Shown here one piece after another: positions 8,405 to 16,245 of a stretch of DNA of 36,048 nucleotides (position 1 is its first letter; every line of letters starts with the position of its first letter). The notes under the pieces are model-generated. The model saw only the letters and a program-made list of their open reading frames with translations. It made no database searches and had not been told where the DNA came from. The DNA comes from an uncultured Christensenella sp. (GTDB lineage: Bacteria; Bacillota; Clostridia; Christensenellales; DTU072): the NCBI GenBank assembly GCA_949285605.1, contig CASDZI010000013.1, positions 1 through 36,048 of the forward strand, written 5' to 3'. The position numbers and the translations under genes are program-made.

Positions 8405-9760
8405 ATGAAGACATTGAAAGAGATAAACGCATATATCAAAGAAAACAAGGCGGGCATCGATCCACGTTTCAGACAAAGATATCACATGATGCCGCCGATC
8501 GGCTGGATGAACGACCCCAACGGTTTGAGCGTGTTCAACGGAAAGTATCATCTTTTTTATCAGTACAATCCGTTTGACGTAAAGCCCGGCGTGATGCTGT
8601 GGGGGCAATTTACTTCCGAAGATCTGATAAAATACGTCGACGAGGACGTCGCGATCGTTCCGGATGCAAAATACGACAGCATTTTTTCGGGCGGAGCGAT
8701 TGGAACGGACGACGGCTTGTGCGCTGTGTTCACTTTGCATCACGAGAGCGATTTAGTAAAAAAAGAGGAAGTTTTCGTAGCGTATTCTGACGACGGCGTG
8801 ACGTTCGGCGAAAAGATAAAGGCGTTCGACAACGAGGATCTCCCGGAATATATCAGTCGCGCGGATTTCCGTGACCCCTATCCCGTGAAGAGAAAGGGCG
8901 AGTATTTCGTGTTTCTCGGCAGCAAGGACAAGCGGAGCAACAGCGGAGTTATTGTCGTGCTCGGAGGCAAAGACCTTTCCCGACTTGAATACAGGTTTAC
9001 GATAGGACCCTTTTATGAGCTGGGAGATATGGGTGAGTGCCCGTCGCTGTGCAGAGTGGGAGACAAGGACGTTTTCGTAGTGTCCGGTTGCAACGTTAAA
9101 GAGCGCGGCAACGACTTCAAAAACGTCAATTCGAGTGTGTTCATAGTCGGCAACGTCGATTTCAAAAAGGGAGAAATGACAGTCGATCTGATAAAAGAGA
9201 TAGACAAGGGCGACTGCTTTTATGCGCCGCAATTCGTAAACGGCTCAGAAAGACCATTGATGATCGGCTGGCAGGAGATGTGGGGCAAGTCCTATCCCAC
9301 GCAGAACGACAGAGACGGCTGGGTGGGAGCTTTCACTATACCGCGCGAGATCTCGCTGAGAGAGGGAGACGTATTCCAGGCTCCCGTGAGAGAACTGGAC
9401 AAATATTGTTCTCCTTACGTCGGTGACGGCGTGCCGCGTTGCGCACGTCTTAAACTCAGACTGACGGGAGACGGTAAGGTAGCGTTCAAAGGAAAGGACG
9501 GAGAGTTTTCCGTAGGCAGTGCGTCGGGTAAGATATATCTCGACACAACGCTTTCCAACAATATGAACGGTTGCGTAAGAAAAACCAACGGCAGATACAC
9601 TGATTGCGAAGTGCTCGTGCTCATAGACGTATCGGGTGTCGAAATATTCGTTGACGGTGGCAGAGAGACCGTCAGCAGCAGAATTTACATAGACGGCGGG
9701 TTGTCGCTTGAAACTGTCGGCAAAGCAGAAATATCAGCCGTGGAAAGGGTGGACGTATGA
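8405..9760 (+). CDS. Cytosolic GH32 beta-fructosidase (sucrose/fructooligosaccharide hydrolase)
   Basis: This 451-residue GH32 enzyme has no signal peptide and so acts in the cytosol. All three catalytic signatures are present: WMNDPNG at residues 34-40 (nucleophile D37), FRDP with D157, and GECPS with E211 as acid/base. The N-terminus RQRYHMMPPIGWMNDPNG is typical of the sucrose-6-phosphate hydrolase/fructan hydrolase branch. The common FSGS motif reads FSGG here. The C-terminal beta-sandwich includes VEIFVDGGRETVSSRIY. It should split imported sucrose or fructooligosaccharides and release fructose for the kinase encoded two genes downstream. No PTS gene is visible, so a non-phosphorylated substrate is more likely than sucrose-6-phosphate. 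The stop overlaps the next start as ATGA. Confidence 0.93.
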   Translation: MKTLKEINAYIKENKAGIDPRFRQRYHMMPPIGWMNDPNGLSVFNGKYHLFYQYNPFDVKPGVMLWGQFTSEDLIKYVDEDVAIVPDAKYDSIFSGGAIGTDDGLCAVFTLHHESDLVKKEEVFVAYSDDGVTFGEKIKAFDNEDLPEYISRADFRDPYPVKRKGEYFVFLGSKDKRSNSGVIVVLGGKDLSRLEYRFTIGPFYELGDMGECPSLCRVGDKDVFVVSGCNVKERGNDFKNVNSSVFIVGNVDFKKGEMTVDLIKEIDKGDCFYAPQFVNGSERPLMIGWQEMWGKSYPTQNDRDGWVGAFTIPREISLREGDVFQAPVRELDKYCSPYVGDGVPRCARLKLRLTGDGKVAFKGKDGEFSVGSASGKIYLDTTLSNNMNGCVRKTNGRYTDCEVLVLIDVSGVEIFVDGGRETVSSRIYIDGGLSLETVGKAEISAVERVDV

Positions 9761-11262
9761 GAATCAGAAAATTAGTTGCGGTCGCATTGGCGGCTCTGGC
9801 ACTCGTTATGACGTTCGTCGCGTGCGGCGACAAGGAAAACGAAAAGGATCTGTCCGCGTCGGTATTTCCCGTCTCGTCCTATAACGATACGGTCGGGGTG
9901 ACGATGGGCGACGTGATGCCGTTTTACGACGACGGCGTTATGAACATCTACCATCTGCAGAACAGCAGGGGAACTCTCAGCACGTATTATCATCCTATAT
10001 CGAGGCTGACGACTACCGATTTTCTGCATTATACCGACGAGGGAATAGTGATCCCGTTTGAGGAAAAGTACAAGTCTCCCGACGCGGCGATAGGCACGGG
10101 CTCTTTTATCAAGGACGAAAACGGAGTATATCATTGCTTCTATACCGGGCATAACGCGGAGGAGAATACGGGTCTGCCGTATTTCGAAGTGGTCAGGCAC
10201 GCGGTCAGCAAGGATCAGAAAATATGGATCAAGATCGAAGATTTCAATCTTTACGGTGACAGCAACGACTTCAGAGATCCTTACGTGTATTACGACTCGT
10301 ACGACGCGTGCTATTATATGCTCGTGACTACCAACGAGGGTGGAAGAGGAGTTATAAAGAGGTATTCGTCGACCTCTCTCGACGCTGCCGACGACGAGTG
10401 GATCTACCGCGGGGTGTTCTTTGCTAATGACGACGGCACCTACAACATGGAGTGTCCGTCCTACGTGGAGTACAACGGATATTGGTATCTTGCATACAGC
10501 GAGCAGGGAGAGAACAGGGTGACTCATTACAGATACCGCACGGAGAGGAACGGAGAGTGGAAGAAATTCGAGCGCGACAGCATAGACGCCAGCGGTTTTT
10601 ACGCAGGAAGGCTTGAAAAGGCGGGCGACGATCTGTATGCGTTCGCCTGGTGTGCGACGCTGACCGGCGGTGCGGTCGGCGAGTTCGACTGGGGCGGCAA
10701 TCTCGTCACTCATCAGATATTGCAGAAATCGAACGGAGAGCTTTGCGCCGTGCTCGTGTCGGGCGTGGAAGAAGCCGTGAACTCAGAGAAAGAATACGCG
10801 TTCGCGGACGGCGGCGAGGCAGGCGACGTGGCGTTTGACGGGTCGGGATTCGCTTCAAGGGCGGTTTTTGAGATCCCGGAAGGAATCGTCAGAATGAGCT
10901 TCGACGTTACCGTGAACGGTTACGGCGGCAATTTCGGTTTGACTTTCGGTCTGAAGAAGGGGCTCAACGACAGGCTTGGCGAAGCCGTTGTGGCGTTCGA
11001 TCCCGCCGGCAATAAGCTGACGTGTTACAACGACGTGTCCAGCATAGTCCGCTACGGCGATCCGCTCGCCAACGTGGACTTCGTCTATATGCAAGGCAAA
11101 ACGTATTCGGTCGACGTGCTGATAGAAGGGGAGGTGCTGACGGTTTATTTCGACGACACCGTCGCCGTCACTGCCCGTTTTGTGAATATGGAAGACAACT
11201 ATTTTGCGTTCTACTCCAACGGCGTAAACGTAAAATTCGGAGGTATAAGTTTTTATGAATAA
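9757..11262 (+). CDS. GH32-like lipoprotein (surface beta-fructosidase or fructan-binding homologue)
   Basis: The product of 501 residues has a lipoprotein signal peptide ending in FVAC (C23). The propeller carries the three GH32-clan positions in diverged form: MGDVMPFYDDG with D51 in the nucleophile place, FRDPYVYYD with D173, and MECPSY with E231 as acid/base. This N-terminal motif differs from NDPNG and resembles a divergent GH32 group of secreted proteins. A C-terminal lectin-like sandwich follows at about 345-501. Because all three acidic residues are kept, activity is plausible, perhaps on terminal fructosyl residues or a related furanoside. It is the third GH32-type protein in this operon and the second outside the cell. 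It overlaps the kinase gene by 8 bp. Family assignment is firm, substrate is not. Confidence 0.8.
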   Translation: MRIRKLVAVALAALALVMTFVACGDKENEKDLSASVFPVSSYNDTVGVTMGDVMPFYDDGVMNIYHLQNSRGTLSTYYHPISRLTTTDFLHYTDEGIVIPFEEKYKSPDAAIGTGSFIKDENGVYHCFYTGHNAEENTGLPYFEVVRHAVSKDQKIWIKIEDFNLYGDSNDFRDPYVYYDSYDACYYMLVTTNEGGRGVIKRYSSTSLDAADDEWIYRGVFFANDDGTYNMECPSYVEYNGYWYLAYSEQGENRVTHYRYRTERNGEWKKFERDSIDASGFYAGRLEKAGDDLYAFAWCATLTGGAVGEFDWGGNLVTHQILQKSNGELCAVLVSGVEEAVNSEKEYAFADGGEAGDVAFDGSGFASRAVFEIPEGIVRMSFDVTVNGYGGNFGLTFGLKKGLNDRLGEAVVAFDPAGNKLTCYNDVSSIVRYGDPLANVDFVYMQGKTYSVDVLIEGEVLTVYFDDTVAVTARFVNMEDNYFAFYSNGVNVKFGGISFYE

Positions 11263-12211
11263 AATTTATTGCATGGGAGAATTGCTGATAGATTTTCAGT
11301 CTGAGGGCAACGGCTCGCTGAAAGAAACCGACAGGTTTGTGAAAAAAGCGGGCGGCGCTCCCGCCAACGTATGCGTTCAGGCGAAAAAACTGGGTTGCGA
11401 CGCCGTCTATCTGACCAAGGTCGGAGCTGACGGGTTCGGAGATTTTCTCGTCGCAACTCTCGAGAGCGAGGGCGTCGACGTATCTCATATCGGAAGAAGC
11501 GCAGATCTCAACACTTCGCTCGCGTTCGTGAGCATACGCGAGAACGGTGAGAGAGATTTCAGCTTTTACCGCACGATGACCGCCGATCTTTACATAGAGC
11601 CCGCCGACTTTGAGGATGTTGAATTTTCCAAAGGCGACGTGCTTGAGTTCGGCAGCGTAGCGCTCGCTACGGATACCGCAAGAGACACGCACAGGTATCT
11701 TATAGAAAAGGCGGTCAAGGCGGGCACGCTGATCTGCTTCGATCCCAATCTCAGGTTTAATCTCTGGAAAGATCCCGAGGAACTGAGAAAGGTCGTGAAA
11801 GAGTTTGCGCAATACGCCGACGTCATCAAGGTGGGCAAGGACGAGCTTGAATTTATCGTCGGAGACGCCGCTGATCGCGAAAAAGCGCTTTTCGGAGGCA
11901 GTCTCAAAGTGCTCGCCGTAACTGACGGAAGCAAAGGAGCAGATATAATACTCGCCGACGGTCGCAGGTTTGAGTGCACGGGATACAAGGTCAAAGCCGT
12001 GGATACGACGGGTGCGGGAGACTCGTTCTTCGGCGCGCTGATAGCCGGACTTTTCAAGGCGGGTGCGAAACCCGAAAATCTGCTTGAAGATACGATTGAT
12101 TACGGCAAAATACTCGATTTTGCCTGCAAATGCGGTGCGTATACCACTACCGGTTACGGCGCGATCCCCTCGATGGGAAACAGAGAAACTGTAGATAAGG
12201 CGGTAAGATGA
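11255..12211 (+). CDS. PfkB-family fructokinase
   Basis: The 318-residue protein belongs to the PfkB/ribokinase family. It starts with MNKIYCMGELLIDF and has the family pattern GGAPANVCVQAKKLG near residue 32-50, the first PfkB signature. The second signature, DTTGAGDSFFGA, occupies residues 250-261, with D256 as the catalytic base. Within a fructan locus the substrate is almost certainly fructose, giving fructose-6-phosphate for glycolysis. The sequence layout agrees with bacterial fructokinases (ScrK/Frk type), which are about 300-320 residues long. The start codon is inside the preceding lipoprotein gene (8 bp overlap, ATGAATAA), a sign of translational coupling. One base separates its stop from the ATPase start. 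Confidence 0.92.
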   Translation: MNKIYCMGELLIDFQSEGNGSLKETDRFVKKAGGAPANVCVQAKKLGCDAVYLTKVGADGFGDFLVATLESEGVDVSHIGRSADLNTSLAFVSIRENGERDFSFYRTMTADLYIEPADFEDVEFSKGDVLEFGSVALATDTARDTHRYLIEKAVKAGTLICFDPNLRFNLWKDPEELRKVVKEFAQYADVIKVGKDELEFIVGDAADREKALFGGSLKVLAVTDGSKGADIILADGRRFECTGYKVKAVDTTGAGDSFFGALIAGLFKAGAKPENLLEDTIDYGKILDFACKCGAYTTTGYGAIPSMGNRETVDKAVR

Positions 12212-12212
12212 C

Positions 12213-13445
12213 ATGGCAACTGTTCAACTTGTAAACGTAAATAAAGTATACGACGGCGGCGTTCACGCCGTACACGATTTTTCGATCGACATCGAGGACA
12301 AAGAGTTCATCGTTTTCGTCGGTCCGTCCGGATGCGGCAAGTCCACGACGCTGCGAATGATAGCAGGTCTCGAGGAGATATCTTACGGGGAGTTGTATAT
12401 CAACGGCAAACTGATGAACAGCGCTGCGCCAAAAGACAGAGGCATAGCGATGGTGTTCCAGTCTTATGCGCTATATCCGCAGATGACGGTTTACGACAAT
12501 ATGGCGTATGCACTGAAACTCAGGAAAGTTCCCAAACAGGAGATAGATTCGAGGGTCAGAGCGGCGGCTGACATACTTAAACTCACCCCGTATCTCAACA
12601 GGAAGCCGCGCGCGTTGTCGGGCGGTCAGAGACAGAGAGTCGCGCTTGGCAGAGCGATCGTGCGCCGTCCCAAGGTGTTCCTTATGGACGAGCCTCTTTC
12701 CAACCTCGACGCAAAACTCAGAGTAGCGATGAGAAGTGAGATCGTCAGAATCCACAAAGAAGTGGAAGCGACGACAATTTACGTCACGCACGACCAGATC
12801 GAGGCAATGACGATGGCGTCACGCATTGTCGTCATGAAAAACGGGTTTATCCAGCAGATCGGCGAGCCGAACGAGGTATACAGCCATCCGGCAAATATGT
12901 TCGTGGCGGGATTCATAGGCACTCCCGCAATGAATTTTCTGCACGGTAAATCGGAAAAAGGGTTTTTCTGTATTGACGGTACTGACGAAAAGATCAGACT
13001 GACCGAGGAACAGCAAAAACTTCTCGCCGCCTACGAAAATAAGAGGATAGTTTACGGTATCCGTCCGGAAAATCTTATATACGAAGAGGACGAGAGATTT
13101 GCAGATTTCAAGGATATGTCTTTTTCAATGAAATGCAATATAGTCGAAAGACTCGGCGATACCGTCAACGTGCACGGAACGGTAAAAGACAACGATGTGA
13201 TTATAAAAATGAACAGCAAATTCGGTGTTGACGGAAAAACCGAGATAAGAGTCGCCGCCGACAGCGCATATGCGCGCTTCTTCAACGAAAGCACTACAAA
13301 TGCGATCACACCCGGGCACAATGCCTATGAGGAAGCCCCGGTAGCTGTATCTCCCGACGAGGAAAAGGTTGTGATCGTCAAAACCGAACCCAAAGGATTT
13401 TTGTCAAAACTGACAGACGCCATAAAAAGCAGATTTAAAAAGTAA
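12213..13445 (+). CDS. ugpC: Sugar ABC transporter ATPase, MsmX/UgpC/MalK type
   Basis: The 410-residue protein is the cytosolic ATP-hydrolysing subunit of a CUT1 sugar importer. Walker A GPSGCGKST lies at 37-45, the signature LSGGQRQRV starts at 135, and Walker B VFLMDEP spans 155-161, followed by the D-loop SNLDAKLR and the switch His in VTHDQIEAM. The C-terminal part from about residue 240 is the OB/TOBE regulatory region. The last 45 residues are a charged extension (VVIVKTEPKGFL...FKK) beyond the common length of about 365-370. In Bacillota such ATPases are often encoded elsewhere and shared between importers; here one is carried within the operon. It is the last gene before the terminator and should energise the two permeases encoded at 2521-4432. 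Confidence 0.93.
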   Translation: MATVQLVNVNKVYDGGVHAVHDFSIDIEDKEFIVFVGPSGCGKSTTLRMIAGLEEISYGELYINGKLMNSAAPKDRGIAMVFQSYALYPQMTVYDNMAYALKLRKVPKQEIDSRVRAAADILKLTPYLNRKPRALSGGQRQRVALGRAIVRRPKVFLMDEPLSNLDAKLRVAMRSEIVRIHKEVEATTIYVTHDQIEAMTMASRIVVMKNGFIQQIGEPNEVYSHPANMFVAGFIGTPAMNFLHGKSEKGFFCIDGTDEKIRLTEEQQKLLAAYENKRIVYGIRPENLIYEEDERFADFKDMSFSMKCNIVERLGDTVNVHGTVKDNDVIIKMNSKFGVDGKTEIRVAADSAYARFFNESTTNAITPGHNAYEEAPVAVSPDEEKVVIVKTEPKGFLSKLTDAIKSRFKK

Positions 13446-13462
13446 CATACCAACCCAAAATA

Positions 13463-13498
13463 AAAAAGCCCGTGGGGACGCATTTCCGCGGGCTTTTT
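13463..13498 (+). terminator. Rho-independent terminator of the fructan operon
   Basis: A 13-bp stem (13463-13475 with 13486-13498) contains one G-T wobble and closes a 10-base loop. The right arm ends in TTTTT. It begins 17 bp after the ATPase stop codon. The A-run in the left arm means that it could also work on the minus strand, but no minus-strand gene reaches it. Confidence 0.88.
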
Positions 13499-13500
13499 GC

Positions 13501-13726
13501 ACTTAAATGCAATGCGTCATTCACATGACGATTATAAAAATCTGACGGAGCCGGCTGGCTTGCCACGGGAGTTTCGCCATGCGACGAAAACCGCGGCATC
13601 GCGAGTTGTTCCGACTAACGGTATCGGTACCGCCGCGCCGAACCCGTTATAAATAACGGGGTCGACGACCACTTATCCCACAAAAAAAAGAAACCAAAAC
13701 CGACAGTTTCGATTTTGGTTTCTTTT
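13501..13726. other. Hairpin-rich intergenic stretch of unknown nature
   Basis: No credible coding frame is seen. Several short perfect inverted repeats follow one another: CGTCAT/ATGACG at 13515-13530, CGGTA/TACCG at about 13619-13632, and CCCGTTA/TAACGGG at 13643-13660. A long one at 13686-13726 has a 14-bp stem (AAAAGAAACCAAAA and its complement) around a 13-base loop. The last has an A-run before it and a T-run within its right arm, so it may terminate transcription in either direction. The stretch is more GC-rich than the AT-rich segment that follows. It could be a dispersed repeat, part of a structured RNA or the border of a decayed insertion; a second copy is not present in this window. 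Confidence 0.4.
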
Positions 13727-14267
13727 GGTGGAGCGTATTTACACAAAGTCGAATAGTTTAGATTTAAAGTACATAAATTCAAAATGGCAATTAGGAAATA
13801 AGAGATTAATAACAAATACAATGCCAAATAACCAGTCTAATATCATAGTTGTACTTGAAAGCCCACATATTGACGAATTTGATTCTAAAGGTAAAGGGTT
13901 GTTGCCATTGCAAAACGATAAGTTTTTTATAAATAAATTCTATCAGGCATTTTCAACGAGCAAAAATTTGAGTACAGCAAACACATTAAATACAACTCAA
14001 TCCTACTCAGTTTATTTAATAAATGCGATTCAATATCAATGTAGTTTAGGCTTGCCTACCGAATACTACCGAGATTAAATATTTTTATATTATTGGGAAA
14101 CTAAGTATTTAGATTTTGAAAGACGCTTAATTAATTTATTGAACAAAAATACTATAGCAATAATTAATTTGTACACAAAAGGAAAACATTCGAAATGCAC
14201 AAAAATTTATAATTATCATAAAAACAGTATAGATGGTATGGGAATTAAGTGTGAAAAAAATTTATGA
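13725..14267 (+). pseudogene. Unrecognised gene interrupted by an in-frame stop codon
   Basis: An open frame runs to TAA at 14076-14078 and then continues in the same frame to TGA at 14265-14267, with amino-acid composition unchanged across the stop. The first part includes NIIVVLESPHIDEFDSKGKG and YSVYLINAIQYQCSLGLPTE. The part after the stop reads IFLYYWETKYLDFERRLINLL and later YTKGKHSKCTKIYNYHK. A single base change (for example AAA to TAA) would explain the interruption. The apparent TTG start at 13725 lies inside the preceding hairpin and has no ribosome binding site, so the true 5' end is probably lost as well. I do not recognise the family. Base composition is strongly AT-rich compared with the flanking genes, which fits acquired and now decaying DNA. 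Confidence 0.6.
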
Positions 14268-14283
14268 AAAAGCTTGACGTTAA

Positions 14284-14532
14284 CTTTCAATATGGAAGTC
14301 AATCTACAGATTTGCAAAATTAGGTGGATATTATGAGATGGGGCTTGGGTTTGAGCAATATTATACAGAAGCGGCAAAATGGTATCGTTTGGCTGCCGAG
14401 CAAGGGAATTTTGCCGCCAAGCGAAATTTGGGATTATGTTACTATAACGGGCAAGGCGTGGAACAGAATTATGATGAGGCTCAATATTGGTTAAAAAAAT
14501 ATGAAGAACAAAAAAAAGAATTGAGATCATGA
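14284..14532 (+). pseudogene. Fragment of a Sel1-repeat (TPR-like) protein
   Basis: The frame is open from just after a TAA at 14281 and holds about 82 codons. It encodes most of two Sel1-like repeats: AKLGGYYEMGLGFEQYYTEA, then AKWYRLAAEQGNFAAKRNLG, then CYYNGQGVEQNYDEAQYWLK. Sel1 proteins normally have several such 36-residue repeats after an N-terminal part; here the repeats begin abruptly and only one internal ATG (14338) is available, without a ribosome binding site. I therefore call it a truncated remnant. It lies 16 bp after the other broken gene within the same AT-rich segment. Sel1 proteins often act in protein-protein interaction; no function can be assigned to this fragment. Confidence 0.6.
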
Positions 14533-14719
14533 AAAAATTTAATAGTTAAAGGAATGATAAATAAAGAAGTATTTTTTATTAGGAATATTATTATAAGGCT
14601 TGGTTTAAGATTGATTTAAGATGTTGGAAGTCGGACAAATGTAAAAGTTGATTTGTTTTGCGTGACGGAAAAGCGGTTGAAACGTGAGTTTCGGCAGGAA
14701 ATGCGGCGGGAAAAAGAGG
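14533..14719. other. Intergenic stretch without recognisable content
   Basis: No open frame of note, RNA gene or strong hairpin is seen between the Sel1 remnant and the citrate synthase promoter. Composition shifts from AT-rich back toward that of the flanking genes near 14640. Confidence 0.5.
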
Positions 14720-14748
14720 TTGCATAATTTGGACGTTTGTGCTATAAT
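14720..14748 (+). promoter_or_regulatory. Sigma-A promoter of the citrate synthase gene
   Basis: TTGCAT at 14720-14725 and TATAAT at 14743-14748 are separated by 17 bp, and TGC directly before the -10 box makes an extended -10. The -10 box lies within an 8-bp inverted repeat (CTATAATA at 14742-14749, TATTATAG at 14755-14762), which may be an operator. Confidence 0.75.
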
Positions 14749-14780
14749 ATTAGCTATTATAGTTTTATAGGAGGTGGGTG

Positions 14781-16151
14781 ATGACCTTCGTATTGTCTAA
14801 ATTGAATCACGAAGATAAAGAACAAATTTCCTCTCTGGCTAAACTTGCTTATAAGAGCACCGTTATCGATTCCAAGTATTACGAAAAGTACGACGTCAAG
14901 AGAGGGCTGAGGGATATTAACGGCGCGGGCGTCCTCGCCGGACTTACCGAAATCAGCGATATTATCAGCTTCAAGGAAGAAAACGGCGTTAAAGTGCCGA
15001 CGGAAGGCGAGCTGTATTACAGGGGTATCGATATTAAAAAACTCGTCAAAGGCTTCGTCAGCGAAAGACGTTTCGGCTTCGAAGAGACCGTTTATCTTTT
15101 GCTTTTCGGCGAGTTGCCCGATGAGAAAAAGCTCGAGGAATTCAAACAGCTTCTGGTAAGGCTCAGAGCTATCCCGAAAAGCTTCGTCCGAGATATAATC
15201 ATGAAAGCCCCGTCCGACGATATGATGAATTCGCTGGCAAGGAGCGTGCTTGCGTTGTATCCTTACGACCATAAAGCCGACGATTTGACCATTCCGAACG
15301 TTTTAAGGCAATGCCTCCAGCTTATAGCGCAATTTCCGTCCATAGCCGTTTACAGTTATCAGGTAAACGAATATTACAATAACAATAACAGTCTTATCAT
15401 TCATCAGTCCGACGATAAACTTTCGACTGCGGAAAATATTTTGCACCTGTTGCGGCCGGACAGCCGCTATTCCGAGCTGGAAGCCGAACTGCTGGATATT
15501 TGTCTCGTTTTACACGCAGAGCACGGCGGCGGCAACAATTCCACGTTTACCACGCACGTCGTGAGTTCGTCCGGGGCTGATACTTATTCGGTGGTGGCGG
15601 CGAGTTTAGGCTCCTTGAAAGGTCCCCGTCACGGCGGCGCAAACATTAAAGTCGTCAAAATGTTCGAGGACATAAAAGCTAACGTGCCCGACGGCGACGA
15701 AGGCAAAATGAAAGATTATCTTGCCAAGATTCTCGACAAGGAAGCCTTCGACAAGAGCGGACTCATTTACGGCATGGGACACGCCGTCTATTCTCTCAGC
15801 GATCCGAGAGCGGATATACTGAAATATTACGTCAAACTGCTTGCCGAGGAAAAACATCTCGACAAGGAATACGAATTCTACGAAAAAATCGAACGCCTTG
15901 CGCCCGAAGTCATTTCCGACAGGAGAAAGATATATAAAGGGGTCTGCCCGAATATCGACTTCTATTCCGGTTTCGTTTACAATATGCTGGGCTTGCCGTT
16001 AGGGTTGTTCACGCCGATGTTTGCGGTATCGAGAATAGCCGGGTGGTCCGCCCACAGGATAGAAGAACTTTCCAACAAAGGGAAAATCATCCGTCCCGGT
16101 TATTGCGGCGTCTGCGGCAGGAGAGAATATCTTCCTCTGGGACAAAGATGA
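14781..16151 (+). CDS. gltA: Citrate synthase
   Basis: The 456-residue enzyme condenses oxaloacetate and acetyl-CoA to citrate, the entry of the (possibly incomplete, biosynthetic) TCA route to 2-oxoglutarate and glutamate. The catalytic triad is visible: H284 in KGPRHGGAN, H334 in GMGHAVYSLSDPRA and D393 in NIDFYSGF. The C-terminus has the expected GLFTPMFAVSRIAGWSAHRIE segment. ATG at 14781 is preferred to the in-frame GTG at 14778 because AGGAGG at 14769-14774 then has a six-base spacing. The gene is monocistronic, with its own promoter upstream and a terminator downstream. The N-terminal extension of about 40 residues before the GLRDINGAGV segment is usual for the Gram-positive anaerobe branch. 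Confidence 0.95.
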   Translation: MTFVLSKLNHEDKEQISSLAKLAYKSTVIDSKYYEKYDVKRGLRDINGAGVLAGLTEISDIISFKEENGVKVPTEGELYYRGIDIKKLVKGFVSERRFGFEETVYLLLFGELPDEKKLEEFKQLLVRLRAIPKSFVRDIIMKAPSDDMMNSLARSVLALYPYDHKADDLTIPNVLRQCLQLIAQFPSIAVYSYQVNEYYNNNNSLIIHQSDDKLSTAENILHLLRPDSRYSELEAELLDICLVLHAEHGGGNNSTFTTHVVSSSGADTYSVVAASLGSLKGPRHGGANIKVVKMFEDIKANVPDGDEGKMKDYLAKILDKEAFDKSGLIYGMGHAVYSLSDPRADILKYYVKLLAEEKHLDKEYEFYEKIERLAPEVISDRRKIYKGVCPNIDFYSGFVYNMLGLPLGLFTPMFAVSRIAGWSAHRIEELSNKGKIIRPGYCGVCGRREYLPLGQR

Positions 16152-16181
16152 TCGTTTCGAATACCATAACGACGTCTCAAG

Positions 16182-16211
16182 AAAAAGGTATGCGGTGCGC
16201 ATACCTTTTTT
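16182..16211. terminator. Bidirectional terminator between citrate synthase and the kinase-like gene
   Basis: A perfect 13-bp stem (16182-16194 with 16198-16210) closes a three-base loop and is followed by T on the plus strand. The A-run on the left arm provides a U-run for the convergent minus-strand gene ending at 16246. Confidence 0.9.
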
Positions 16212-16245
16212 AGTGTGAGATTTTTTCGGACGCAACGAAGAGGGG

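Noticed and set aside
13725-14267. Assignment of the broken gene to a uracil-DNA-glycosylase-like family
   Set aside because: The VLESPH segment gave only a vague resemblance and no catalytic motif could be placed, so the gene is left unnamed.
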